A DNA stretch of 64,000 nt from Pseudomonas vancouverensis (GCF_004348895.1 NZ_RRZK01000029.1:62001-126000), one strand, 5' to 3'; positions 17,206 to 27,910 are shown, counted from the first letter of the stretch. Translations and numbers: made by a program. The notes: generated from the letters alone by a model not told the origin.

Positions 17206-17688
17206 TCAGTCTTCCTTGCCCTTGTTGCGCACCGCACGCTGCAGCTCGCGACCGGCGTCGCGCTCGCGTTCGGTATCACGTTTGTCGTATTCCTTCTTGC
17301 CCTTGCCCAGAGCGATCTCGCACTTGACCATGTGCTTGCTCCAGTACCAGGACAGGCACACGCAGGCGTAACCCTTTTGCTGTACCGCGGCGGAAAGTTT
17401 TTCCAGCTCGCGGCGATTGAGCAGCAGTTTGCGGGTGCGCACCGGGTCTGCGATGACGTGCGTACTGGCGGTCATCAACGGCGTGATATGGCTGCCGAGC
17501 AACCAGGCTTCGCCATCCTTGAGCAGTACGTAACTGTCCACCAACTGCAATTTGCTGGCGCGCAGGCTTTTTACTTCCCAGCCGGCCAGGACCAGACCAG
17601 CCTCGAACCGATGTTCGATGAAGTAATCGTGTCGCGCCTTTTTGTTTTGCGCGATGGTCCCTGTAGGGTGTTTCTTCTGTTTAGCCAT
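17206..17688 (-). CDS. smpB: SsrA-binding protein SmpB
   Basis: A 160-residue RNA-binding protein that delivers tmRNA to stalled ribosomes. Family hallmarks are NKKARHDYFIEHRFEAGLVL, GWEVKSLRASK, an OB-fold core, and a basic C-terminal tail ending near KGKKEYDKRDTERERDAGREL. The ATG at 17688 gives the standard length; the longer in-frame extension crosses the divergent promoter. The partner RNA gene ssrA is about 9.3 kb away, on the other side of the lactate locus. Confidence 0.97.
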   Translation of the reverse strand: MAKQKKHPTGTIAQNKKARHDYFIEHRFEAGLVLAGWEVKSLRASKLQLVDSYVLLKDGEAWLLGSHITPLMTASTHVIADPVRTRKLLLNRRELEKLSAAVQQKGYACVCLSWYWSKHMVKCEIALGKGKKEYDKRDTERERDAGRELQRAVRNKGKED

Positions 17689-17806
17689 AGGGGCGGCATT
17701 ATAGGGAGTTACATCAGAGTCGGCTACGGGATTGCTACGTGCTTGAGCAGGTTGATTGAATCCCGGACAATGCGGCCTCTTTTTTGAACGCTTGGGCGTG
17801 ATAACG

Positions 17807-19210
17807 ATGTCGACAGACAAGGTTTCTGTCCACGGCAGTTGGGCTAGCCGCTGGGTCTTCATACTCGCCGCGACCGGTTCGGCCGTGGGGCTGGGTAGTA
17901 TCTGGAAATTCCCGTACATGGTTGGCGTCTATGGCGGCGGCGCCTTCGTGCTGATGTTCCTGGCCTGTATCGCGCTGATCGGGGTGCCGGTCATGCTGGC
18001 TGAAACCCTGATCGGCCGGCGCGCGCGGCAAAGCCCGGCGAATGCCTTGAAGTTGCTCGCGGTCGAGGCCGGGCATTCGGCCAAGTGGTCCTGGGGCGCG
18101 TTTGCCGGAATGATCACGGCCTTGCTGATCCTGTCTTTCTATAGCGTGGTCGGTGGCTGGTCGCTGGACTACATCGTCGACATGGGGCGCGGTGACTTCC
18201 AGGGCGTGACGGCAGATCAGGTCGGTGCCTATTTCGGCAATGTCATCGCGGACCCGTGGCGCCTGACACTTTGGCACACGATTTTCATGCTGCTGTCGGC
18301 GGTGGTGATTGCCAAAGGCGTCGTTGCCGGGCTTGAGCGCAGTCTGCGCATCATGATGCCGCTGCTGTTTGTGATGGTCCTGGTGTTGTTGGGCTACAGC
18401 ATGACCACCGGGCACTTCATGGAGGGCGTGCACTTCATGTTCGACTTCCACCCGGAAAAAGTCCTCGACGGCCTGCTGCCCGCGATGGGGCACGCGTTCT
18501 TCTCGCTGAGCGTAGGCGTGGGTTCGATCATGATCTACGGCGCCTACATGCCCAAGAGTGCGTCGTTGTCCGGGACGGTTGTTGGTGTGGCGTTGCTCGA
18601 CACCTTTGTTTCTCTGGTCGCCGGTCTGGCCCTGTTTCCGATTGTGTTCGCCGCCGGCTTGAACCCGAGCGAGGGCCCGGGCCTGATGTTCGTCAGTCTG
18701 CCATTTGCCTTTGGTAACGTGGCGTTCGGGCAATTGATGGGCGTGGTGTTCTTTGTTCTGGTGGCCGTTGCTGCATGGAGTTCGGCGATTTCCCTGCTGG
18801 AACCGATGGTGGCTTACCTGGTTGAGCGCACTAAAGTAAGCCGTGCCTGGGTCACCTTCTGGTTGGCTTTCAGTTGCTGGTTTGTCGGGCTGGGCACGGT
18901 TTTCTCCTTCAATATATGGAAGCAAGCCAAATTCTTCGTGAACGAAGACGGCATGTTCCACCTCTACCAATGGGGTGCCAGCGGCGGTCTGGATTTCTTT
19001 GGTGTGATCGATTTCTTCACCTCGCGACTGATGTTGCCGCTGGGTGGTTTATGTTTCGTGGTCTTTGCCGGCTGGATCATGGGGCGTGATGCGGTGCGCG
19101 ACGAGTTGTCGATCCGCAACCCTGTATTGTTCAGCCTGTCCTTGTTCTTGATGCGCTATGTGGCGCCCTTAGGCATTCTCGTAGTGTTTGCCGCCCAGCT
19201 GTGGAAATGA
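17807..19210 (+). CDS. Sodium-dependent transporter, NSS (SLC6/SNF) family
   Basis: A 467-residue inner-membrane symporter of the neurotransmitter:sodium family. The hallmark first helix WVFILAATGSAVGLGSIWKFPYM is near residue 13-35, and some 11-12 hydrophobic segments follow. The substrate is probably an amino acid but cannot be read from the sequence. The ATG at 17807 is used; an upstream ATG would add 17 residues before the conserved N-terminus. The downstream ratA starts 8 bases after the stop, so the two may be co-transcribed. Confidence 0.9.
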   Translation: MSTDKVSVHGSWASRWVFILAATGSAVGLGSIWKFPYMVGVYGGGAFVLMFLACIALIGVPVMLAETLIGRRARQSPANALKLLAVEAGHSAKWSWGAFAGMITALLILSFYSVVGGWSLDYIVDMGRGDFQGVTADQVGAYFGNVIADPWRLTLWHTIFMLLSAVVIAKGVVAGLERSLRIMMPLLFVMVLVLLGYSMTTGHFMEGVHFMFDFHPEKVLDGLLPAMGHAFFSLSVGVGSIMIYGAYMPKSASLSGTVVGVALLDTFVSLVAGLALFPIVFAAGLNPSEGPGLMFVSLPFAFGNVAFGQLMGVVFFVLVAVAAWSSAISLLEPMVAYLVERTKVSRAWVTFWLAFSCWFVGLGTVFSFNIWKQAKFFVNEDGMFHLYQWGASGGLDFFGVIDFFTSRLMLPLGGLCFVVFAGWIMGRDAVRDELSIRNPVLFSLSLFLMRYVAPLGILVVFAAQLWK

Positions 19211-19217
19211 CGCTGAC

Positions 19218-19652
19218 ATGACGACACATATTTCACGTTCGGCTTTGTTGCCGTATCCCGCGCAGGCCTTGTATGACCTGGTCAATGACGTGGCGCGCTA
19301 CCCCGAGTTCCTGCCTTGGTGTTCATCCGCCGAAGTGCTGGAAAGCTCGCCCGAGCATATGCGCGCCAGTGTGGGTGTGGCCAAGGGTGGTCTTAGCCAG
19401 CATTTCGTCACGCGCAATACGCTGGTTCCCGGGCAATCGATCGAAATGAACCTTGAGGAAGGCCCTTTCAACCAGTTGCACGGTGTGTGGGTGTTCAAAC
19501 CTTTGGGTGAAAAGGCCTGCAAGATCAGCCTGGATCTGTCCTTCGACTATGCCGGGCCGCTGGTTCGCGCCACCCTGGGGCCGTTGTTCAATCAGGCAGC
19601 CAATACCCTGGTGGATGCGTTCTGCCAACGCGCCAAGCAAATGCATGGTTGA
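19218..19652 (+). CDS. ratA: RatA/COQ10-family START-like protein
   Basis: A 144-residue polyketide-cyclase/START-fold protein. The N-terminus ISRSALLPYPAQALYDLVNDVARYPEFLPWC is the family signature. The family includes E. coli RatA, described as an inhibitor of 70S ribosome association, and mitochondrial Coq10, which binds ubiquinone; which role applies here is open. It overlaps rnfH by 8 bases, a gene pair conserved in gammaproteobacteria, next to smpB and bamE. Confidence 0.85.
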   Translation: MTTHISRSALLPYPAQALYDLVNDVARYPEFLPWCSSAEVLESSPEHMRASVGVAKGGLSQHFVTRNTLVPGQSIEMNLEEGPFNQLHGVWVFKPLGEKACKISLDLSFDYAGPLVRATLGPLFNQAANTLVDAFCQRAKQMHG

Positions 19653-19959
19653 GTCGGTGATCGAGATCGAAGTGGTGTATGCGGCCGTTGACCGACAAGT
19701 GCTTTTATCGGTGACGGTGCCCGTCGGGACCACGGTGAGGGCAGCGATAGCCAAATCGGGGATGGGCGCGGAGTTTCCTGAGTTGGACCTCGGCGAATGC
19801 CCTGTGGGTATCTTCGGCAAGGTTGTCGCTGATGCCGAGAACCAGGCTGTTCAGGCTGGCGATCGCATTGAGATCTACCGGCCGTTGCTGGCCGATCCGA
19901 AAGAGGTCCGCAGGTTGCGGGCGGCCAAGGCTGCTGAAGCCAAAGCCCGAAAACAGTGA
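19645..19959 (+). CDS. rnfH: RnfH-family ubiquitin-like protein
   Basis: A 104-residue protein of the RnfH family with a beta-grasp fold. Conserved pieces are IEIEVVYAAVDRQVLL near the N-terminus and GDRIEIYRPLLADPKEVRRLRA near the C-terminus, followed by a basic Ala-rich tail. Its function is not well defined. The ATG at 19645 lies inside the end of ratA, so the two are translationally coupled. Confidence 0.9.
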   Translation: MVESVIEIEVVYAAVDRQVLLSVTVPVGTTVRAAIAKSGMGAEFPELDLGECPVGIFGKVVADAENQAVQAGDRIEIYRPLLADPKEVRRLRAAKAAEAKARKQ

Positions 19960-19978
19960 ATTGACCGATTCTCAGGCA

Positions 19979-20010
19979 ATAAAAAACCCGGACGTTCCGG
20001 GTTTTTTATT
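19979..20010. terminator. Bidirectional terminator between rnfH and bamE
   Basis: AAAAAACCCGGA and TCCGGGTTTTTTATT flank a CGT loop. A-run and T-run on opposite sides let it stop both convergent transcripts. Confidence 0.92.
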
Positions 20011-20020
20011 GTGTCGCAAA

Positions 20021-20548
20021 TTATTGCGGCGCGGTTTCCAGCGGTTGTGGCGTCGGAACGGGAACGGTTTGTACGCCGTCGACGTCCTTCTGAATCTGAT
20101 CCAGCAACGAACCTGGCTTGACCGGTTTTTCCGGTTTCGGCTTCTCGGTGTTTTCTACCGGGGCAGCGACAGGGGTGCCGTTGTCCTTGCCGAGAATGGC
20201 TTCGTCACGGCTCACGCCTGGCCGGAAATCACCAGAGAGGCTGACAAGCTGATCATTTGGGTTGAAGATAACGCTAATGCGCTCCTGTTGGCGTTCACCG
20301 CCACCCGGTTGCAGGCTATACAGATAATCCCAGCGATCGGCATGGAACGTGTCAGTCAGCAGAGGGTTACCCATGATAAACCGTACTTGCTTGCGGGTCA
20401 TTCCCGGGCGTAACTGGTCTATCATGTCCTGCGTGACGACATTGCCCTGCTGGATGTCGATTTTGTAAACCCCGGGGAATGAACAACCGGCGAGTGCGAG
20501 CAGTCCCACAAAGGTGAAACTGGTTAGCAAGAGCTTGGTGTTTTGCAT
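20021..20548 (-). CDS. bamE: Outer membrane assembly lipoprotein BamE (OmlA/SmpA)
   Basis: A 175-residue lipoprotein of the BAM complex, which folds beta-barrel proteins into the outer membrane. The lipobox LALAGC places the lipidated cysteine at residue 22. The SmpA/OmlA domain follows, with GMTRKQVRFIMGNPLL and WDYLYSL. A Pro/Glu/Lys-rich C-terminal tail, longer than in E. coli, is usual for pseudomonads. It is divergent from fur. Confidence 0.95.
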   Translation of the reverse strand: MQNTKLLLTSFTFVGLLALAGCSFPGVYKIDIQQGNVVTQDMIDQLRPGMTRKQVRFIMGNPLLTDTFHADRWDYLYSLQPGGGERQQERISVIFNPNDQLVSLSGDFRPGVSRDEAILGKDNGTPVAAPVENTEKPKPEKPVKPGSLLDQIQKDVDGVQTVPVPTPQPLETAPQ

Positions 20549-20645
20549 CGGTGGGCGACTTCCACTATCTTGGCTGGGACAACGTAAACGCCGATCATAC
20601 CCGCATTAAGAGAAGCTGCGAAGCAGCATCGCGAGAAAGCTGACC

Positions 20646-21050
20646 ATGGTTGAAAATAGCGAACTACGCAAAGCCGGCCTCAAAGTGACCCTGCCACGGG
20701 TCAAAATTCTGCAAATGCTCGATTCCGCCGAGCAGCGCCACATGAGTGCCGAGGATGTCTACAAGGCCCTTATGGAGGCTGGTGAGGACGTCGGTCTGGC
20801 CACGGTTTACCGTGTTCTGACCCAGTTCGAGGCAGCTGGCCTTGTGGTGCGGCACAACTTCGACGGAGGCCATGCGGTCTTCGAGCTGGACGACGGCAAG
20901 CATCACGACCATATGGTCAACGTCGAGACCAGCGAAGTGATCGAATTCTTCGACGAAGAAATCGAGCGGCTCCAGAAAGCAATCGTCGACAAGTATGGCT
21001 TTGAGATGGTTGATCACAATCTGGTGCTGTACGTGCGCAAGAAAAAGTAA
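20646..21050 (+). CDS. fur: Ferric uptake regulator Fur
   Basis: A 134-residue iron-responsive repressor. The N-terminal winged helix (RKAGLKVTLPRVKILQML, AEDVYKALMEAGEDVGLATVYRVL) and the HHDH metal site at 86-89 are clear. The protein contains no cysteine: the stretch that is C-x2-C in E. coli Fur reads MVNVETSEV. So it cannot bind a structural zinc through cysteines. It is divergent from bamE, as in other pseudomonads, with a 97-base shared promoter region. Confidence 0.97.
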   Translation: MVENSELRKAGLKVTLPRVKILQMLDSAEQRHMSAEDVYKALMEAGEDVGLATVYRVLTQFEAAGLVVRHNFDGGHAVFELDDGKHHDHMVNVETSEVIEFFDEEIERLQKAIVDKYGFEMVDHNLVLYVRKKK

Positions 21051-21082
21051 GCATGTCGCGCGAACGTTCTGTTCGCGAAACG

Positions 21083-21113
21083 AACGAAGGCGACCCAAGG
21101 GTCGCCTTCGTGC
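21083..21113 (+). terminator. Hairpin terminator after fur
   Basis: GAAGGCGACCC and GGGTCGCCTTC form a perfect 11-bp stem around an AA loop, between the convergent fur and recN. The T-run is short, so termination strength is uncertain. Confidence 0.7.
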
Positions 21114-21125
21114 TTTCTGCAGGCG

Positions 21126-22799
21126 TCAAGCTTTCGCGGCGACCACCATCTTCCGGGCGTGGGCCAGGGATTCCTTGGTCAGGTCGATGCCGCCGAGCAT
21201 GCGTGCGACTTCTTCCACGCGATGGTTCTTGCTCAGTTTGGAAACCGCCGTGCGGGTTGCATCCTCACCGCGCACCTTGTGCACAAACAGATGCTGATGA
21301 CCTTGTGCGGCCACTTGCGGCAAGTGGGTCACCGTCAGGACTTGCCCGCGCTCGCCGAGGCGGCGCAGCAATTGGCCGACAATCTCCGCGGTGGGGCCAC
21401 CGATACCGACGTCCACTTCGTCGAACACCAGGGTAGGAACGCGAGAGGTCTGTGCGGTGATGACCTGGATCGCCAGGCTGATGCGTGAGAGCTCGCCACC
21501 CGAGGCGACTTTGGCCAGGGCCTTCAGCGGTTGCCCCGGGTTGGCGCTGACCAGTAGTTCGACCTGTTCCAGGCCGTTGGGCAGCAGTTCATTGCTGCTG
21601 TTCGGGCGCAATTCGATGGTGAAGCGCCCGCCAGGCATGCCCAGTCGCTGGATTTCCTGCTCCACGGCGCTGGCCAGGCTGCCGGACGCCTGGTGGCGCA
21701 GATCGCTCAGTTCGCGAGCCTTTTCCTGATAATGACGGGCGTAGGAGGACAGCTCTTCGCTCAAGCGCTCGATCGACTCGTCATTGGCATTCAGGGTTTC
21801 GATTTCATCCAGCAGTTTCTGCTGCATCTGTGCGACTTCAGTCGGCTGGATGCGATGTTTGCGTGCCAGGGTATAAATGGCGTCCAGTCGCTCTTCGAGG
21901 TACTGAAGGCGCGACGGGTCGGCATCGAAGTTGTCGAGGAAACGGTTCAGTTCGCCAACCGCTTCTTCTACCTGGATCTGTGCACTGGTGAGCAAGCTGC
22001 TGGCCTCGCCTAAGGCGCCGATCGAGCTGTTGACGCTCGACAGGCGATTGAGACTGGCGGTCAGGGCGTTGAGGACATTGCCGGAATCGCTTTCGCTGCA
22101 CTGCTCGACGACCTGGCGGCAGATGCCCAGCAGGGTTTCGGCGTTGGTCAGGTTCTTGTGTTCCTGTTCCAGATCTTCCAGCTCATTGTCGCCGAGTCCG
22201 AGGTTTTCCAGTTCTTCCAGTTGATAACTGAGCAACTGGTGGCGGGCGCGTTGCTCGTCGCCGGAGTTGGACAGGCGCTCAAGCTCCTGGCGGGTCTGGC
22301 GCCAGCGTTGGGCGGCCAGTTGCACCTGGCGGGCCAGATCCGTAGCGCCAGCATATTCGTCGAGCAAGCGGCGGTGGGTGTCGGTCTTGAGCAGGGACTG
22401 GTGTTCATGCTGGCTGTGAATGTCGATCAGCAACTCGCCCAGTGCCTTGAGATCGCCCAGCGGGCAGGGCGTGCCGTTGATATAGCCGCGCGACCGGCCT
22501 TCCGACGTGATCACCCGGCGCAGGATGCACGGCCCGTCATTTTCGAGGTCGCGCTCGGCCAGCCAGGCACTGGCTTCGGGGATATCGACAAGGTCGAACG
22601 TGGCCAGGATGTCGGCCTTGTCGGCACCGGGACGGACCACGCCATTGTCGGCGCGATCGCCCAGGGTCAGGCCCAGGGCGTCGAGCATGATCGACTTGCC
22701 CGCGCCGGTTTCACCGGTGATCACACTCATGCCGCGATCGAGTTCGAGGTCGAGATGTTCAACGATGGCGTAGTTGTGTACGGACAGGTGCACCAGCAT
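21126..22799 (-). CDS. recN: DNA repair protein RecN
   Basis: A 557-residue SMC-like ATPase for double-strand break repair. Walker A is GETGAGKS at 29-36; a long coiled-coil middle (about 150-380) separates it from the C-terminal signature LSRISLAIQVI and Walker B VFDEVDVGIGG. A LexA-type box lies 25-40 bases before the ATG, which agrees with SOS control of recN in other bacteria. It is divergent from grpE. Confidence 0.96.
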   Translation of the reverse strand: MLVHLSVHNYAIVEHLDLELDRGMSVITGETGAGKSIMLDALGLTLGDRADNGVVRPGADKADILATFDLVDIPEASAWLAERDLENDGPCILRRVITSEGRSRGYINGTPCPLGDLKALGELLIDIHSQHEHQSLLKTDTHRRLLDEYAGATDLARQVQLAAQRWRQTRQELERLSNSGDEQRARHQLLSYQLEELENLGLGDNELEDLEQEHKNLTNAETLLGICRQVVEQCSESDSGNVLNALTASLNRLSSVNSSIGALGEASSLLTSAQIQVEEAVGELNRFLDNFDADPSRLQYLEERLDAIYTLARKHRIQPTEVAQMQQKLLDEIETLNANDESIERLSEELSSYARHYQEKARELSDLRHQASGSLASAVEQEIQRLGMPGGRFTIELRPNSSNELLPNGLEQVELLVSANPGQPLKALAKVASGGELSRISLAIQVITAQTSRVPTLVFDEVDVGIGGPTAEIVGQLLRRLGERGQVLTVTHLPQVAAQGHQHLFVHKVRGEDATRTAVSKLSKNHRVEEVARMLGGIDLTKESLAHARKMVVAAKA

Positions 22800-22823
22800 A
22801 AAGGCCGCTCCCAGGCTTTAGGT

Positions 22824-22839
22824 CTGGTTATTTATACAG
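22824..22839. promoter_or_regulatory. LexA (SOS) box of recN
   Basis: CTGGTTATTTATACAG; on the recN strand CTGTATAAATAACCAG. It matches the CTGT-N8-ACAG consensus with one mismatch in the second half. It sits 25 bases upstream of the recN start. Confidence 0.8.
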
Positions 22840-22957
22840 TGTTTTATTTGTTGCTGACAATGCCCCGCGTTAGCTCGATTTGTTTGAGGCGACGAGCGTC
22901 TTAGTCCGCCCGGAAATGACATTGCAGTTATTTTTGTGGGGTTAATGCCAGGTACCC

Positions 22958-22985
22958 CTTGAAGCCCGATTTTGCGGCCCCATAT
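22958..22985 (+). promoter_or_regulatory. Sigma-32 heat-shock promoter of grpE
   Basis: CTTGAAG (22958-22964) and CCCCATAT (22978-22985) with 13 bases between them fit the RpoH consensus CTTGAAA-N13..17-CCCCATnT. It lies about 54 bases before the grpE ATG. Confidence 0.88.
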
Positions 22986-23038
22986 AGCTGGGCAGAAGCG
23001 CGAGTTGAGCTCGCGGACGAAATTGAAAGGAGAAATCT

Positions 23039-23605
23039 ATGGCTGACGAACAGACAGTGGATACGCAAAACCCAGACGCCAACCAGGCGCCCGAGGCTTC
23101 GGGTGAAGACCTGGCGGCTCGTGTACAAGTGCTCGAAGAGCAACTGGCAGGCGCTCAGGATCAGGCTTTGCGCGTAGCTGCCGATCTGCAGAACGTCCGC
23201 CGTCGCGCCGAGCAGGATGTCGAGAAGGCTCACAAGTTCGCGCTGGAAAAATTCGCCGGCGACCTGCTGCCGATCGTCGACAGCCTGGAGCGTGGCCTGG
23301 AATTGTCCAGTCCGGACGACGAAAGCATCCGTCCGATGCGCGAAGGCATCGAGCTGACCCTGAAAATGTTCCACGACACCCTCAAGCGCTACCAGCTTGA
23401 AGCGATCGACCCGCATGGCGAACCGTTCAACGCCGTTCACCATCAGGCGATGGCCATGCAGGAAAGCGCCGACGTCGAGCCGAACAGCGTTCTGAAGGTG
23501 TTCCAGAAGGGCTATCAGCTCAATGGTCGCCTGCTGCGCCCGGCCATGGTCGTGGTCAGCAAGGCGCCTGCGCCGGTTTCGCCTTCTATTGATGAGCAGG
23601 CTTGA
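23039..23605 (+). CDS. grpE: Nucleotide exchange factor GrpE
   Basis: A 188-residue co-chaperone that releases ADP from DnaK. A charged N-terminus leads into a long coiled coil (about 28-75, LAARVQVLEEQLAGAQDQ), then the GrpE core with LPIVDSLERGLE and a beta-domain (HQAMAMQESADVEPNSVLKVFQKGYQLNGRLLRPAMV-type end). It opens the grpE-dnaK-dnaJ heat-shock set, with its own sigma-32 promoter, and its stop codon overlaps the dnaK promoter. Confidence 0.97.
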   Translation: MADEQTVDTQNPDANQAPEASGEDLAARVQVLEEQLAGAQDQALRVAADLQNVRRRAEQDVEKAHKFALEKFAGDLLPIVDSLERGLELSSPDDESIRPMREGIELTLKMFHDTLKRYQLEAIDPHGEPFNAVHHQAMAMQESADVEPNSVLKVFQKGYQLNGRLLRPAMVVVSKAPAPVSPSIDEQA

Positions 23606-23628
23606 AATCCGCCGCAAGGCCCCCATTT
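23601..23628 (+). promoter_or_regulatory. Sigma-32 heat-shock promoter of dnaK
   Basis: CTTGAAA (23601-23607) and CCCCATTT (23621-23628), 13 bases apart, are a near-perfect RpoH promoter. The -35 box contains the grpE TGA stop (23603-23605). It lies 80 bases before dnaK. Confidence 0.9.
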
Positions 23629-23707
23629 ATAAGTCAAGCGTTTAAGTGCTACCGCAGTTAGCCACCACTGCTGCGGCAACCAAATCCAAAGTTTCGGGAG
23701 AGTGAAC

Positions 23708-25624
<1,917 letters not shown>

Positions 25625-25921
25625 GTTGTTGGTCGGCCGGTTGACTGCCTTTGGGCGGTGACTGGTAGGATGTCGCCGCGCGGGAGCTTGCTCCCGCGTT
25701 GGCGTATCTGGAATACGCGAATTTTTACAGCATGCGACAACGCTCGCGTGCTGGTGGTATGGCCGGGAATGCTCCTGCTTTCTGCGCCGCAAATACCGCA
25801 AGAATCAAAGACCAGGATCGTTGAATTGACGTGAGTTGGGTCCGGGCCTGTATTGGGGCTCAACGAGTTCGGCAAGACTCAGGAGGGTTTTGTCGGACGT
25901 CCTCAAGAGTGCAGATGACTT
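25625..25921 (+). other. dnaK-dnaJ intergenic region
   Basis: About 297 bases, long for this gene pair. It begins with a GGGAGC-TT-GCTCCC hairpin near 25681-25696, which resembles a Pseudomonas REP half, and a small GCGTAT/ATACGC inverted repeat near 25702-25719. I see no sigma-32 promoter and no convincing gene in it. The hairpin may lower dnaJ expression relative to dnaK or protect the dnaK message. Confidence 0.4.
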
Positions 25922-27046
25922 ATGGCAAAGCGTGACTATTACGAAGTGTTGGGTGTTGAGCGTGGCTCAAGCGAAGCGGACCTGAAAAAGGCCTACCGCC
26001 GCCTGGCGATGAAGCATCACCCGGACCGTAATCCCGATGACAAAGCATCGGAAGAAATGTTCAAGGAGGCCAACGAGGCCTACGAAGTACTGTCCGACTC
26101 CAGCAAGCGCGCAGCGTACGACCAGTACGGTCATGCCGGTGTCGACCCGAGCATGGGTGGTGGCGGTGCCGGTTTCGGTGGGCAGAACTTCTCCGACATC
26201 TTTGGTGATGTCTTCAGTGACTTCTTCGGTGGTGGTCGCGGCGGCTCCCGTGGTGGCGCTCAGCGTGGCAGTGATCTGCGCTACACCCTGGAGCTGGACC
26301 TGGAAGAGGCGGTGCGCGGTACCACTGTGAACATCCGTGTTCCGACACTGGTCAACTGCAGCCCTTGCGATGGCTCGGGCGCCAAGAAAGGCTCTTCGCC
26401 GGTTACCTGCCCGACTTGCGGCGGTATCGGCCAGGTGCGCATGCAGCAAGGTTTCTTCTCGGTGCAGCAAACCTGCCCGCGCTGCCATGGCCAGGGCAAG
26501 ATCATTTCCGATCCATGCGACTCCTGCCATGGCGAAGGTCGTGTCGAAGAGTACAAGACCCTGTCGGTGAAAGTGCCGGCCGGTGTCGACACTGGTGACC
26601 GCATTCGTCTGTCCGGCGAAGGTGAAGCGGGTGCCCATGGTGGCCCGACCGGCGACCTGTATGTCGTGATCAACGTGCGCGAGCACGCGATCTTCCAGCG
26701 TGACGGCAAGCATCTGTTCTGCGAAGTGCCGATCAGCTTTGTCGATGCGGCGCTGGGTGGCGAGCTGGAAATCCCGACCCTGGATGGTCGCGTCAAGCTG
26801 AAGATCCCCGAGGGGACTCAGACCGGCAAGCAGTTCCGTGTTCGTGGCAAGGGCGTTGCGCCCGTGCGTGGCGGCGGTGCTGGCGATCTGATGTGCCGGG
26901 TGGCGGTCGAGACGCCGGTCAACCTGGGTCGCCGTCAGCGTGAGCTGCTGGAAGAATTCCGCAGTTCGCTGGCCGACGACAACAGTCACTCGCCGAAAAC
27001 CACCGGTTGGTTCGAAGGTGTGAAGCGCTTCTTCGGCGACTTGTAA
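25922..27046 (+). CDS. dnaJ: Chaperone protein DnaJ (Hsp40)
   Basis: A 374-residue co-chaperone that feeds substrates to DnaK and stimulates its ATPase. The J domain (KRDYYEVLGV to about 70) carries HPD in MKHHPDRNP. A Gly/Phe-rich linker follows, then four C-x2-C-x-G-x-G zinc repeats (CSPCDGSG, CPTCGGIG, CPRCHGQG, CDSCHGEG), and the C-terminal substrate-binding domains. dapB follows after 9 bases. Confidence 0.98.
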   Translation: MAKRDYYEVLGVERGSSEADLKKAYRRLAMKHHPDRNPDDKASEEMFKEANEAYEVLSDSSKRAAYDQYGHAGVDPSMGGGGAGFGGQNFSDIFGDVFSDFFGGGRGGSRGGAQRGSDLRYTLELDLEEAVRGTTVNIRVPTLVNCSPCDGSGAKKGSSPVTCPTCGGIGQVRMQQGFFSVQQTCPRCHGQGKIISDPCDSCHGEGRVEEYKTLSVKVPAGVDTGDRIRLSGEGEAGAHGGPTGDLYVVINVREHAIFQRDGKHLFCEVPISFVDAALGGELEIPTLDGRVKLKIPEGTQTGKQFRVRGKGVAPVRGGGAGDLMCRVAVETPVNLGRRQRELLEEFRSSLADDNSHSPKTTGWFEGVKRFFGDL

Positions 27047-27055
27047 GGAGTGGGC

Positions 27056-27862
27056 ATGCGACGTATTGCAGTGATGGGCGCCGCCGGGCGCATGGGCAAG
27101 ATCCTGGTCGAGGCCGTGCAACAGCGCGCGCCGCTGACGGGCCTGACGGCCGCCATCGTGCGTCCTGGCAGTACGCTGATCGGTGTGGATGCCGGTGAGC
27201 TGGCTTCGTTGGGTCGTATCGGCGTGCCGCTGTCCGGTAACCTGGAGTCGGTCGAGCAGGAGTTTGACGTGCTGATCGACTTCACGCTGCCGGAAGTGAT
27301 GCTGAAGAACCTGGCCTTCTGCCGCAAGGCAGGTAAAGCCATGGTGATCGGTACCACCGGGCTGGACGCAGCGCAGAAGCAGTTGCTGGCTGAGGCGGGC
27401 AAGGAGATTCCGATCGTCTTTGCCGCCAACTTCAGTGTCGGCGTCAATCTGTCGTTGAAATTGCTCGATATGGCTGCACGCGTACTGGGTGATGAGGCGG
27501 ACATCGAGATCATCGAGGCGCACCATCGGCACAAGATCGACGCGCCGTCCGGAACAGCGCTGCGCATGGGTGAAGTGATTGCCAATGCGCTGGATCGTGA
27601 TCTGCAAAAGGTTGCGGTGTACGGTCGTGAGGGGCATACCGGTGCCCGTGAGCGCGAGACGATCGGCTTCGCCACTGTTCGCGGTGGCGATGTGGTCGGC
27701 GATCACACGGTGCTGTTTGCCTGCGAGGGCGAGCGTCTGGAAATCACCCATAAGGCGTCCAGTCGCATGACCTTCGCCAAGGGTGCGGTGCGCGCAGCGT
27801 TGTGGCTGGACGGGCGCGAGCCTGGTCTTTACGACATGCAAGACGTGCTCGACCTGCGTTAA
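27056..27862 (+). CDS. dapB: 4-hydroxy-tetrahydrodipicolinate reductase
   Basis: A 268-residue enzyme of lysine and diaminopimelate synthesis, cytoplasmic. The Rossmann start RRIAVMGAAGRMGK binds NAD(P)H, and EAHHRHKIDAPSGTAL is the substrate loop with the catalytic His and Lys. The ATG at 27056 follows GGAG well; an in-frame GTG at 27050 is less likely. It stands 9 bases after dnaJ and upstream of carA, an order common in pseudomonads. Confidence 0.97.
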   Translation: MRRIAVMGAAGRMGKILVEAVQQRAPLTGLTAAIVRPGSTLIGVDAGELASLGRIGVPLSGNLESVEQEFDVLIDFTLPEVMLKNLAFCRKAGKAMVIGTTGLDAAQKQLLAEAGKEIPIVFAANFSVGVNLSLKLLDMAARVLGDEADIEIIEAHHRHKIDAPSGTALRMGEVIANALDRDLQKVAVYGREGHTGARERETIGFATVRGGDVVGDHTVLFACEGERLEITHKASSRMTFAKGAVRAALWLDGREPGLYDMQDVLDLR

Positions 27863-27876
27863 GATGCACCCGAAAT

Positions 27877-27910
27877 CGGGCTCGCGCGCAGCGTTTGAGC
27901 CCGGTTTTGT
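27877..27910 (+). terminator. Terminator after dapB
   Basis: CGGGCTC (27877-27883) pairs with GAGCCCG (27897-27903), followed by GTTTTGTT. It separates dapB from the carA leader. Confidence 0.7.

Noticed and set aside
25679..25699. dnaK downstream hairpin as intrinsic terminator
   Set aside because: No T-run follows; more likely a REP-like stabilising hairpin.
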